Shown here piece by piece: positions 32,620-40,982 of a stretch of DNA of 55,507 nt (positions within the stretch are counted from its first letter, which is position 1; the number at the start of each line of letters is the position of its first letter). The stretch spans positions 1-55,507 of the forward strand of contig WGMX01000051.1 in NCBI GenBank assembly GCA_016124855.1, written 5' to 3'. The position numbers and the translations under genes are program-made. The notes below the pieces were generated by a model. The model ran no database searches, was not told the DNA's origin, and worked only from the letters and a program-made list of their open reading frames with translations. This DNA comes from Anaerolineaceae bacterium (GTDB taxonomy: Bacteria; Chloroflexota; Anaerolineae; Aggregatilineales; Phototrophicaceae).

Positions 32620-33487
32620 TACGAGCGTCCAGAGTGCAGCCAACATACGCAGCCAAACCAAAGTGAAGAGAGCGACAGGATGGCGTAATGATTGGCCTCT
32701 AACCATCGCCTTGGTTATTCTGGCGCTCATCACTTATGTACCATTTGTATCTGTCCTTATTAACTCGGTTAAAGATAATAAGCAGTTCTTTACCCAGTTC
32801 TGGCTGCCTACCGTTCCGTTTCACTTTGAAAATTACGGCAAAGCGTGGCCGATTATTTCGCAAAGTATCTTGAACAGTGTTGTATATTCGACTCCCACTG
32901 TTTTGTTGGTGCTGATTGTTTCTGGTTTAACGGGATATGCTTTTGCGCGCTACCGCTTTTGGGGGCGGAACGTCATCTTCTTTCTGATGCTGCTGCTGAC
33001 CTTTCTTCCCGGTATTTTACTGGTTATCCCGATGTTTGTTGAGATCAAGGACTTCGGATGGATTAATACCACTCAGGGGATTGTACTGCCGTGGACAGCG
33101 GTGCAAATTCCGTTTGGCATGTTCCTGATGCGAACGTTCTTCGAGACGCTGCCGCGTGAATATTTTGAGGCGGCGCGTTTGGATGGTGCAACTGAACTGC
33201 AATTGTTCTATCGGATTGCGCTGCCGTTAGCGACACCAGCCTTTAGTACGCTGGGCATTTTGACACTGCTTTTCACATGGAACGACTTGATTTGGCCGAT
33301 CATTACGCTCTTGGATGCTGATCGTTATCCCATTTCGATTGGTGTGCTGCGCTTCAGTGGTTCGTTTAGTACGGACTTTGGTGTGACCTTTGCGGGTTAT
33401 ACTCTGGCATCTGTACCGCTGATTCTGGTTTTTATCTTTACGGCGCGGCGATTTATGGCTGGCTTGCAAGGCGGATTGAGTATTTAA
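32606..33487 (+). CDS. Sugar ABC transporter permease, CUT1 (MalG-like)
   Basis: This 293-residue permease has six helices and an EAA loop reading REYFEAARLDGATELQLF, then IALPLATP, a clear match to the family. The start is uncertain between ATG 32603 and ATG 32606; the latter is 8 bases after GGAG and is preferred. A longer frame from 32558 overlaps the previous permease too far. A terminator-like hairpin follows the stop before the first rhamnosidase. It pairs with the MalF-like permease to import a sugar or short oligosaccharide. Confidence 0.92.
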   Translation: MLKSNTSVQSAANIRSQTKVKRATGWRNDWPLTIALVILALITYVPFVSVLINSVKDNKQFFTQFWLPTVPFHFENYGKAWPIISQSILNSVVYSTPTVLLVLIVSGLTGYAFARYRFWGRNVIFFLMLLLTFLPGILLVIPMFVEIKDFGWINTTQGIVLPWTAVQIPFGMFLMRTFFETLPREYFEAARLDGATELQLFYRIALPLATPAFSTLGILTLLFTWNDLIWPIITLLDADRYPISIGVLRFSGSFSTDFGVTFAGYTLASVPLILVFIFTARRFMAGLQGGLSI

Positions 33488-33492
33488 GTAAT

Positions 33493-33524
33493 CGCGGTAA
33501 GCCTATCGCTCTGCCGCGTTTTTT
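33493..33524 (+). terminator. Rho-independent terminator after the CUT1 permease gene
   Basis: CGCGGTA (33493-33499) pairs with TGCCGCG (33512-33518), including one G-T pair, with a 12-base loop and then TTTTTT. It partly separates transporter from hydrolase transcription; read-through would be needed to reach the GH78 gene. Confidence 0.7.
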
Positions 33525-33540
33525 ATGGAAGAGAGATTTT

Positions 33541-36500
33541 ATGCCCATGTCGACACAGACGTTTTCATCGGGTGCTGCTTGGATTTGGGATCAACCCGAT
33601 GCAGCAATACATAATGACTGGCGTTATTTTCGGTTCCGGTGGATCGCGCCAACAACAGTTAAGCAGGCAACGCTGCTGATTACTGCCGACTCGCGTTACG
33701 AGTGCAGCCTGAATGGTTCTCATATCGGTCGCGGCCCTGTTCGCAGTTTCCCTTACGCCTATTCCTATGATGTTTATGACATCACCTCGTCAGTGCAGCC
33801 GGACACTGAAAATGTGATTGCCGCGCTGGTGAATGCTTATGGCGATCATTCGATGGTGTACATCAAAGCTGGAGCCGGTTTGCTGGTAGAGATCATCATC
33901 GAAGATAACGATGGTAAAGTCACGCGCATTGGTTCAAGTTCGGAGTGGAAAACGACACCCTGCGAAGCCTTCAACGCACTCGCACCGCGTATTTCGGTGC
34001 AGTTGGGTTTCGAGGAACAGCTTGATGGACGCAAGGAAATCTCCGCTTGGGAGAGCATCGATTTTGATGACTCGGCATGGGCACAGGCAGTCGAAATTGC
34101 TAAGGCTGGTGAAGGCCCGTGGACGAATTTGACCCCATCCACTATCCCATTTTTGACTGAAGACCTGACACCACCAACGGCAGTTAAAGCGGTGGAACTG
34201 GCGAGAATACGCCCCGGCACATTCTGGAATTTTGATTTCCGCGAACAGATGCATACCATGCGAACGGGTTTACGCAGCGCTCCCCCCGGTGAACGTGGCT
34301 CGATCCTGTTCACCGAAATCGTTGCTCCCAAAGCCTGCGACATCCATATTCACACCTTCCCCAACTACGAACCCATCACCATGCGGGTAAACGACACCCG
34401 TTTTGGTGAGGCCAATAATCCGCTGGATAACCCCGAAGCGCCGATTCCGGTTCACCTGAATCAGGGTGCGAATATGTTCATGGTCAAGACAGTCGAGTGG
34501 CCTTCGTTTCTGTTTGAGTCCACCGAAGCATTGACCTTCACTGCTGAACGATTTGCGGCAGGTGCGGCGTGGGGATTGCTCACACCCCTGGATGAAGTGC
34601 GCGGCGAAATTGATACGCTGTGGAAGTTAGAGTCGTTGGATGAGGTGGTCAAGGGCAAGTCAGTGACCGCTATCCCCGCCAGCGATAACAAACTGGATAT
34701 TTTCGCGCTGACTTCGAGCCAGCAGTTTTTCGCCATTCCCGGCGGTTTTTGTACGCATGAGATCACCCGCGCAACACCCCGATCTTCACTCAATGGCGCA
34801 GGACGACCTATTCCAGCCGAAAAGCCGAATGCGCTGCTGCATGATAACGGCACATGGACGACGATTAATCCACAGCCGGACGGCGATGTGCATCTGGTGA
34901 TCGACTTCGGGCGCGAAACGATTGGTTACCTTCAGATTGATTTGGATGCCAACGAAGGCGCGATTATCGATGGTAACTTATTCGAAGGTATTGATGACGG
35001 CGGCATCTTCTGGACACGCAACACGCGCAGCAGCTTCCGTTATGTGTGCCGCGAGGGGCATCAAGTCTTTACCTCACACGAACGGCGCGGTTTACGTTAT
35101 GCCTCGCTGACCTTCCGTAACCTGACACGTCCCATGAAAATCCGGCATATCACGCACAAGATGGCGACTTATCCGGTGGAAGCCAAAGGCAAATTCCACA
35201 GTTCGGATGAAACACTCAACAAGATTTGGGAAGTGGGCGCGTATACGGTGCGGCTGTGCATGTTGGATACCTATGTCGATTGCCCGACATACGAGCAGGT
35301 TTATTGGGTCGGTGATGCCCGTAACAGTGCGCTGGTCAACGGTATCGCTTTCGGCGCATTTGAGCTGACCGACCGCTGCGTGCGTTTGACGGGACAATCA
35401 CTCTCGCCTGAAATCAAGATGGTTATCCCGCCGCACATCCAAACCATGCGCACTCATATCGCGACTTCGCATGTGGTCAGCGGTTGGTTTGATGAAATCC
35501 CGATGTGGACGTTCCTGTGGGTTTGGATGGCGTGGGAACAGTACATGAATACCGGCGATAAAGCCGCGCTGGTGGATTACTACGCTGATGTCAAAGAATG
35601 TTTGGCACGCTGCGAAACCTTACTGACCAAACGCGACCTCTTTGATATTCCAGACGTCTGGAATCTGGTCGATTGGGCTGCGCAAGATTTGGAGCGGGAC
35701 GGTGAAGTCATTAGCAATACGGTGCTGATGGCGCAAGCCCTCGATTACGCGGCGAAAATGGCGGAGGCGCTGGATCACGCTGAAGATAAAGCGCACCACG
35801 AGTCGCTTGCACAGCGTCTGCGTGATGCGGTTAACAAGTATGGTTGGTCAGACGAATATCAGGGTTACGTCGATACCGTGCGCGATCAAACCGCTTATGA
35901 GCAGCATCAAAAGTTATCGGCTGAACGCGGTGTTACGCCGGATTCACCAGAAGTCTTCCGCAACAAGCAGCGCATCAGCGAACCGACAAATACGCTGGTT
36001 TTGTTGTGCAATGCCGTTCCAGCCGAACGCCGTGACGCAGTGATGAAATTAGTCTTGAACGCTAAAGAAGGTAAGTTCGTCGGCAGCAGTCCGTGGTATG
36101 CCTCACAAGGCAGGCCGGATGAGATTGTTCCGGTGGGCAGCCCGTGGTTTTTGTTCTTCACGTTGGAAGCTTTATTCCAAGAAGGCCTATCGAGTGATGC
36201 GCTGACGATTTTGCGCGAACAGTGGAACCGGATGCTGGAAAAAGGCGCGACGACTTTCTGGGAAACTTTCCCCGGTCATATTGGCAGTGGTCACTGGAGC
36301 CGCAGTTTGTGTCATGGTTGGTCAGCCGCTCCGGCTTATTTCCTCTCAACACAGGTGTTGGGGGTCAAGCCTGCTGAACCCGGTTACAGCCGTGTTCGCA
36401 TCGCGCCGCAGCCTTTTAACCTGACATGGGCGGAAGGTGTCGTGCCGACTCCGCACGGGCCGATTACGGTTTCGTGGAAGCTTAACGAGTCCGGCGGCCT

Positions 36501-36564
36501 TGACGTGGAATATGACGCGCCCGAAGGCTGCGAAGTCGAGGTTGTTCTGCCTGAATGGGCGTGA
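33541..36564 (+). CDS. Alpha-L-rhamnosidase, GH78 family (divergent member)
   Basis: This 1007-residue protein has beta-sandwich domains over the first half and an (alpha/alpha)6 barrel with the GH78 signature from about 500. At 580-592 it reads DCPTYEQVYWVGD, where E585 aligns with the conserved glutamate of DCPQRERLGYTGD-type signatures. E908 in TTFWETF is the likely second catalytic residue. GH78 enzymes release terminal alpha-L-rhamnose by inversion. The signature is altered (TYEQ for QRDE), so substrate or linkage may differ from the other GH78 in this window. No signal peptide, so hydrolysis takes place after import. ATG 33541 follows GGAAGAGAG; ATG 33547 is equally possible. Confidence 0.88.
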   Translation: MPMSTQTFSSGAAWIWDQPDAAIHNDWRYFRFRWIAPTTVKQATLLITADSRYECSLNGSHIGRGPVRSFPYAYSYDVYDITSSVQPDTENVIAALVNAYGDHSMVYIKAGAGLLVEIIIEDNDGKVTRIGSSSEWKTTPCEAFNALAPRISVQLGFEEQLDGRKEISAWESIDFDDSAWAQAVEIAKAGEGPWTNLTPSTIPFLTEDLTPPTAVKAVELARIRPGTFWNFDFREQMHTMRTGLRSAPPGERGSILFTEIVAPKACDIHIHTFPNYEPITMRVNDTRFGEANNPLDNPEAPIPVHLNQGANMFMVKTVEWPSFLFESTEALTFTAERFAAGAAWGLLTPLDEVRGEIDTLWKLESLDEVVKGKSVTAIPASDNKLDIFALTSSQQFFAIPGGFCTHEITRATPRSSLNGAGRPIPAEKPNALLHDNGTWTTINPQPDGDVHLVIDFGRETIGYLQIDLDANEGAIIDGNLFEGIDDGGIFWTRNTRSSFRYVCREGHQVFTSHERRGLRYASLTFRNLTRPMKIRHITHKMATYPVEAKGKFHSSDETLNKIWEVGAYTVRLCMLDTYVDCPTYEQVYWVGDARNSALVNGIAFGAFELTDRCVRLTGQSLSPEIKMVIPPHIQTMRTHIATSHVVSGWFDEIPMWTFLWVWMAWEQYMNTGDKAALVDYYADVKECLARCETLLTKRDLFDIPDVWNLVDWAAQDLERDGEVISNTVLMAQALDYAAKMAEALDHAEDKAHHESLAQRLRDAVNKYGWSDEYQGYVDTVRDQTAYEQHQKLSAERGVTPDSPEVFRNKQRISEPTNTLVLLCNAVPAERRDAVMKLVLNAKEGKFVGSSPWYASQGRPDEIVPVGSPWFLFFTLEALFQEGLSSDALTILREQWNRMLEKGATTFWETFPGHIGSGHWSRSLCHGWSAAPAYFLSTQVLGVKPAEPGYSRVRIAPQPFNLTWAEGVVPTPHGPITVSWKLNESGGLDVEYDAPEGCEVEVVLPEWA

Positions 36565-36597
36565 ACCCATTTTGTATGTGATAGCGGTAACCATACA

Positions 36598-36621
36598 GGG
36601 CGCACAGCCGTGCGCCCCTAC
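36598..36621. repeat. Palindromic repeat, GGGCGCAC hairpin with CCTAC tail
   Basis: GGGCGCAC pairs with GTGCGCCC, and CTAC follows. It is identical to the unit at 2560-2583, 34 kb away, and lies 33 bases after the GH78 stop. Confidence 0.85.
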
Positions 36622-36846
36622 AACAGATTGTGATTCGTAGGGACGCGATAATGATGCTTAACTATTTAATACGGATTATGCCCTCGTAGGTAAGGCTCTT
36701 AGAGCCTTCCGTATGGTTTCCTCCCTCGTATACGGGGGAGGATTAAGGTGGGGGTTCTTTCTCCGCCTTAATTTGTTAAACGTCATCATCGCATCCGTTA
36801 TCAAATAATTCCAATATTTTCCTTTTATTTCCTAAAAAGGGATTTT
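36622..36846. repeat. Further palindromes between GH78 and GH106 genes
   Basis: CGTAGGGAC at about 36635 is the reverse complement of the GTCCCTACG tail of the repeat family. AAGGCTCT/AGAGCCTT (36692-36708) is a perfect inverted repeat with a one-base centre. CCTCCC near 36720-36725 pairs with GGGAGG near 36736-36741. No gene is visible. AAGGGA (36837-36842) is the ribosome site of the next gene. Confidence 0.55.
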
Positions 36847-39800
36847 ATGACCTCCAAATCAATCCAATCGGCAGCGACGCTCGATGAAATCGCGCGTCAG
36901 TTTGCCACACCCCTAAAAGAATTTTCGCCCGTTCCTATCTGGTGGTGGAGCGGTGACCAATTGGAACGCGGACGGCTGCGCTGGCAGATGGAGCAGTTGA
37001 TTAAAGGTGGCGTGTATAACGTCATCATCCTCAATCTCGCGCCGACCAGCCCACTCTATGGTTCTGATCCTGATCGTCCGCACTTCCTAACCGAAGAATG
37101 GTGGCAGCATTTCTTGGAGATGTGCGAGGATGCGCGGGAAATCGGAATGCGCGTCTGGTTCTATGACCAGATTGGTTTTTCTGGCGCAAATCTGCAAGGC
37201 GAGATCGTGCGTGATAATCCAGATTTTGCAGGCCAGGCCCTCAATTCGGTGACGGTTGAAGGCAACGGAACACTGCAACTGGAATGTCCATCCGAAGGTA
37301 CGCCGTTAGCAGCGGCTTATGTGCCACTCGATGCACAAGGCAAGCCAAATGGCGCATCTGTCACCATTCCATTAAATGGACGTGTCGCCAGCACCGATGC
37401 CGCCGGTAACAAACGCTTGCGGCTGATGTACGCCATCCGGCGCGGCTTTGATTATTTCAGCGTCGAAGGCTGCGATAAGCTGATTGACATCGTTCACCGC
37501 GAGTTTGAACGGCGGGCAGGTCAATATTTCGGTGATGTCATCGTCGGTTCGTTCCAAGATGAACTGCCGAGTATGTTGACATGGAGTTTGCAGTTCGCGG
37601 ATGCTTTCAAACAAATCAAAGGCTACGACCTGCTGGAAAACATGATCGCGCTGTGGGAAGGTGAAGATGCCCACGCCGAGCAGGTGCGGGTGGATTATCA
37701 TCAAGTGCGAGCAGAACTGGCTGAAAAAGCCATCTTTAAGCCGCTCTTTGATTGGCATCACAAACATGGTTTGGTTTGTGGTGTTGACCAGCAAAGCCCG
37801 GCGCGTACCGGTCAGCCGACGGGTGGGGTACAGCAGTACGCCAATTACATGCAAACCCATCGCTGGTATGACGTTCCCGGCAGCGACCATCACGGCAACG
37901 CTAAAATCCACAGTTCAATTGCCCATCTCTATGACCGTCCACGTGTATGGATCGAATCTTTTCACAGCAGCGGTTGGGGCGGCACGTTGGAAGAAACCTT
38001 CGACTGGCTTCTGCCGTGGCTGCGAAATGGTGCGACACTCTACAACCCTCATGCGGTTTATTACAGCACATGGGGCGGTTGGTATGAATGGGCACCGCCC
38101 TCGACTTGCTGGCGGCAGCCTTATTGGCGGCATTATTCGGTGTATGCCAATACGATTGCCCGCCTGTGCTTCTTGCTCAGTCAAGGCAGTCATGTTTGCG
38201 ATGTTGGCGTTTTATATCCGACGACAACCGTACAATCCGGTTTGACGGTTGATGGCCCGTTAGCGGCTACAGATGCAGCCAATGATACTTATATCGCGCT
38301 CACCGGAACGATGATGTTCTTGCAAATGGTCAGCGGTACACTGGACACCGACCACCGTGATTTTGATGTGTTGGATGACGACTCGATTCAACGAGGTCAA
38401 ATCGGGAACAACGCGCTCCAAATCGGTGATGAGAGTTACAAAGCGATTGTGCTGCCCAACTGCAAAGTCATCGACGGCAAGACTGCTGAGCAGCTTGTCA
38501 AGTTTGTGGGCGGTGGTGGATTGCTAATCGTGGTTGGACAAATCCCGGATCACATACTGGGCGCAAGTGCCGAACAAACACAAGCCTTCCAAAATATGTT
38601 TGCGCTCGGCCTTGCCCTTGTTCTATCTAAGCCCGATGATCTACCTGCTGCACTCAAATCCATTCCTCGCCGTGTGTCTGCGCCCGTTCCAGTTTTGCAC
38701 CGGCGGATTGACGGCGCGGATGTCTTGTTTGTGCCAGCCGCTTCACCCCATGCCACCCGTAACACCGATACGCATAACGATGGACAAAGCTGGTTACGTG
38801 CCAATTACGAATTTGATCCGTCACGTTATCAAAAGCCGATGAAGATCACGGTTCACGGTTTCAAGGGAACGCCGCAGTTATGGGATGCGGTTAGCGGCGA
38901 ACGTCGCTCGGTGAAGGCTGTATCAAACGGTGACAGCGTTGAGGTTGAAATTCCATTTGACCCGTCACCTGCGGCGCTGCTGGTTTGGTCGGACGATTTG
39001 GCGGAAGTATCAACAGATGATGTTGAAACACCGTCGGTGATGAATCTCGGTGAGGTGTGGACGGCACAATTAGAGCAAACCCTCGATAACCGTTATGGTG
39101 ATTTGACCAAACCGGACTTTGAAGGTGCGCCTTCTGTCCAAACATGGGCATTGGGGCATAAGGTCGAAGGAACAGACGCGGATGGCGTGAGAGAAGGCTG
39201 GTATAAAGGGGCTGGAGTTTGGTGGTTAGTGATGGCGACCTTTGGCACATATGGCATGTGGTCGGGCGTAGTTTCGGCTAAAGAACTGCCCGCACCATTA
39301 GCGGCTGTGCCGGAAGATGGTCATCTAGGCGAGAAAGGGTGGTCTCCGGCGGAATACTCGCTGCAACGTGGCATTTACAAAGACACGATTCATGTTGGCA
39401 ACTTGGGGCCGAAAGCCCATGTGCCAGAAGAATTTTTGGATTTCGGGCATGTGAATGCAGGGGATGGTGTCCAGTTCCGCACAACCTTCTGGTTAGATGA
39501 AGCGCGGTCTTGTTTTTTGGCTCAGGCGGCTCCTGCCCGTAAGCGTGTATGGATCAACGGCGAATTGGTTGGCGAAAATGCGCCGGGGTATTTGTCGATC
39601 ATTCCAGTGGAACTCAAAACGGGCATAAATCTGTTGGAATGGCGTTTAGTAGCGGAGTCTGAAATCGATCTGCGTGCTTATTGGGCATTCGTCACCGATG
39701 CCCAAGCGTTTGCCCGACCTGAACGCATGATTCCGGCTGACCAAGCTCAACGGGATTCGCGCATCGAATATGTCTACAACTTCGATGTTGATTTTGAACC

Positions 39801-40920
39801 CACATCGATGGTGGTTCAAATCTCCGCCGATTCGCCCTGTAAGTTGATTGTGAACGGGGTTGAAGCAGGACGGCAAGGCGGCTTTGATCCGTATGCCAGC
39901 CTCGCGCGGGTGCAGCCTTATGTGGTTAAAAATGCCCATAAAGGCAGCAATCAACTGATTGTTGAAATCCAAGATACGGGTTCAACACCCATTATCCAGA
40001 TTGATGAAAACGACGAACTGCTTGAAGTTGAAGGCCAAGTTTCAACAATGGGCTTGAACCAGATTCGTGGGTATGCGGCGGTGATGGTCGATGGACTTGT
40101 AGAAGGTGCAGGCGAAAAACTGTCGATCATCAGCGGCTCGGACTGGCAGGTTAAACGTGATGGTGGCGAGGCTAAACCTGTGAAATTGTTCCGCATCCAA
40201 TGGAACGATCCGGCGTGGCCTTACCTGTGGCGACGACCACATCCACTGCCGGAATCAACGTGGTTAGATAACACGCCGACCAATGGTGTGGTGATTCCAG
40301 TCGTGCCGGATGCTCATGGCGGTAAAACCGATGTGGAGTGGTTCAGATGGCAGCTTCCACCGGGAGTCAGTGAAATCCAACTGCCCATTGCGGGACACGT
40401 TCGCATTTGGATTGATGGCGAGGAAGTGATCCCCGAAAACGGCACAGTTCGCGTTCCTCAATCGGATAAGGTGGGGCGTATGGCACATGTGCGAGTTGTT
40501 CCCGAACGTGGGCGCACAGGTGGTGGTGTCTTCACTGGCCCGGTCACTTACCGCACCGAATCCGGCGCAATCCGGTTAGGCAATTGGGAAGATCAAGGTT
40601 TGACCGCCTATTCCGGTGGCATCCATTACCAGAATTGGTTCAAGCTGGATAAACTTCCGCCTAAGTTGGTGCTTGATCTCGGTAAAGTGAGGGGTACAGC
40701 CGAAGTGACGGTCAACGGACAATCGGCAGGTGTGCGCGTTTGGTCAGCTTATCGCTTCGACATCACAAACTTGGTCAAAGTGGGCGAGAATCAACTGGAT
40801 ATTCTGGTGTTGAACACACTCGCACCCTATTTGGATGCCGTGAGTCCAACGCATTATGTGCGACCGGGACAAAAAGTGTCCGGCTTATTTGGACCAGTTC
40901 GTTTGCTCAGTTCAGAATGA
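36847..40920 (+). CDS. Alpha-L-rhamnosidase, GH106 family
   Basis: This is a 1357-residue member of the GH106 group. It has the family opening PVPIWWWSGDQLERG near residue 28, a Q-rich first barrel part, SFQDELP with E239, and WIESFHSSGWGG with E370. E239 and E370 are 131 residues apart, close to the two catalytic glutamates I recall for the studied member BT0986, so both are probably the acid/base pair. Beta-sandwich modules with GH2-like sugar-binding strands follow, to residue 1357. GH106 enzymes release alpha-L-rhamnose, notably from rhamnogalacturonan. No signal peptide is seen, so it acts inside the cell. ATG 36847 has AAGGGA 5 bases upstream. Confidence 0.88.
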   Translation: MTSKSIQSAATLDEIARQFATPLKEFSPVPIWWWSGDQLERGRLRWQMEQLIKGGVYNVIILNLAPTSPLYGSDPDRPHFLTEEWWQHFLEMCEDAREIGMRVWFYDQIGFSGANLQGEIVRDNPDFAGQALNSVTVEGNGTLQLECPSEGTPLAAAYVPLDAQGKPNGASVTIPLNGRVASTDAAGNKRLRLMYAIRRGFDYFSVEGCDKLIDIVHREFERRAGQYFGDVIVGSFQDELPSMLTWSLQFADAFKQIKGYDLLENMIALWEGEDAHAEQVRVDYHQVRAELAEKAIFKPLFDWHHKHGLVCGVDQQSPARTGQPTGGVQQYANYMQTHRWYDVPGSDHHGNAKIHSSIAHLYDRPRVWIESFHSSGWGGTLEETFDWLLPWLRNGATLYNPHAVYYSTWGGWYEWAPPSTCWRQPYWRHYSVYANTIARLCFLLSQGSHVCDVGVLYPTTTVQSGLTVDGPLAATDAANDTYIALTGTMMFLQMVSGTLDTDHRDFDVLDDDSIQRGQIGNNALQIGDESYKAIVLPNCKVIDGKTAEQLVKFVGGGGLLIVVGQIPDHILGASAEQTQAFQNMFALGLALVLSKPDDLPAALKSIPRRVSAPVPVLHRRIDGADVLFVPAASPHATRNTDTHNDGQSWLRANYEFDPSRYQKPMKITVHGFKGTPQLWDAVSGERRSVKAVSNGDSVEVEIPFDPSPAALLVWSDDLAEVSTDDVETPSVMNLGEVWTAQLEQTLDNRYGDLTKPDFEGAPSVQTWALGHKVEGTDADGVREGWYKGAGVWWLVMATFGTYGMWSGVVSAKELPAPLAAVPEDGHLGEKGWSPAEYSLQRGIYKDTIHVGNLGPKAHVPEEFLDFGHVNAGDGVQFRTTFWLDEARSCFLAQAAPARKRVWINGELVGENAPGYLSIIPVELKTGINLLEWRLVAESEIDLRAYWAFVTDAQAFARPERMIPADQAQRDSRIEYVYNFDVDFEPTSMVVQISADSPCKLIVNGVEAGRQGGFDPYASLARVQPYVVKNAHKGSNQLIVEIQDTGSTPIIQIDENDELLEVEGQVSTMGLNQIRGYAAVMVDGLVEGAGEKLSIISGSDWQVKRDGGEAKPVKLFRIQWNDPAWPYLWRRPHPLPESTWLDNTPTNGVVIPVVPDAHGGKTDVEWFRWQLPPGVSEIQLPIAGHVRIWIDGEEVIPENGTVRVPQSDKVGRMAHVRVVPERGRTGGGVFTGPVTYRTESGAIRLGNWEDQGLTAYSGGIHYQNWFKLDKLPPKLVLDLGKVRGTAEVTVNGQSAGVRVWSAYRFDITNLVKVGENQLDILVLNTLAPYLDAVSPTHYVRPGQKVSGLFGPVRLLSSE

Positions 40921-40931
40921 AAGACATTTTT

Positions 40932-40970
40932 AACACAGGGACATAATGACTCAAAGACACAGAGAGAATT
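40932..40970. repeat. CACAGAG-type dispersed repeat
   Basis: AACACAGGGACATAATGACT, then AAAGACACAGAGAGAATT, resembles the CAGAGA run at 1552-1586. It lies just before the second GH78 gene and does not contain its ribosome site (GAGGGAA near 40971). Confidence 0.45.
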
Positions 40971-40982
40971 AGAGGGAATTTT

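Noticed and set aside
37661..38245. 194-residue plus-strand frame inside the GH106 gene
   Set aside because: It lies within the catalytic region of a 1357-residue protein in another frame, where E239 and E370 are in order; not a real gene.
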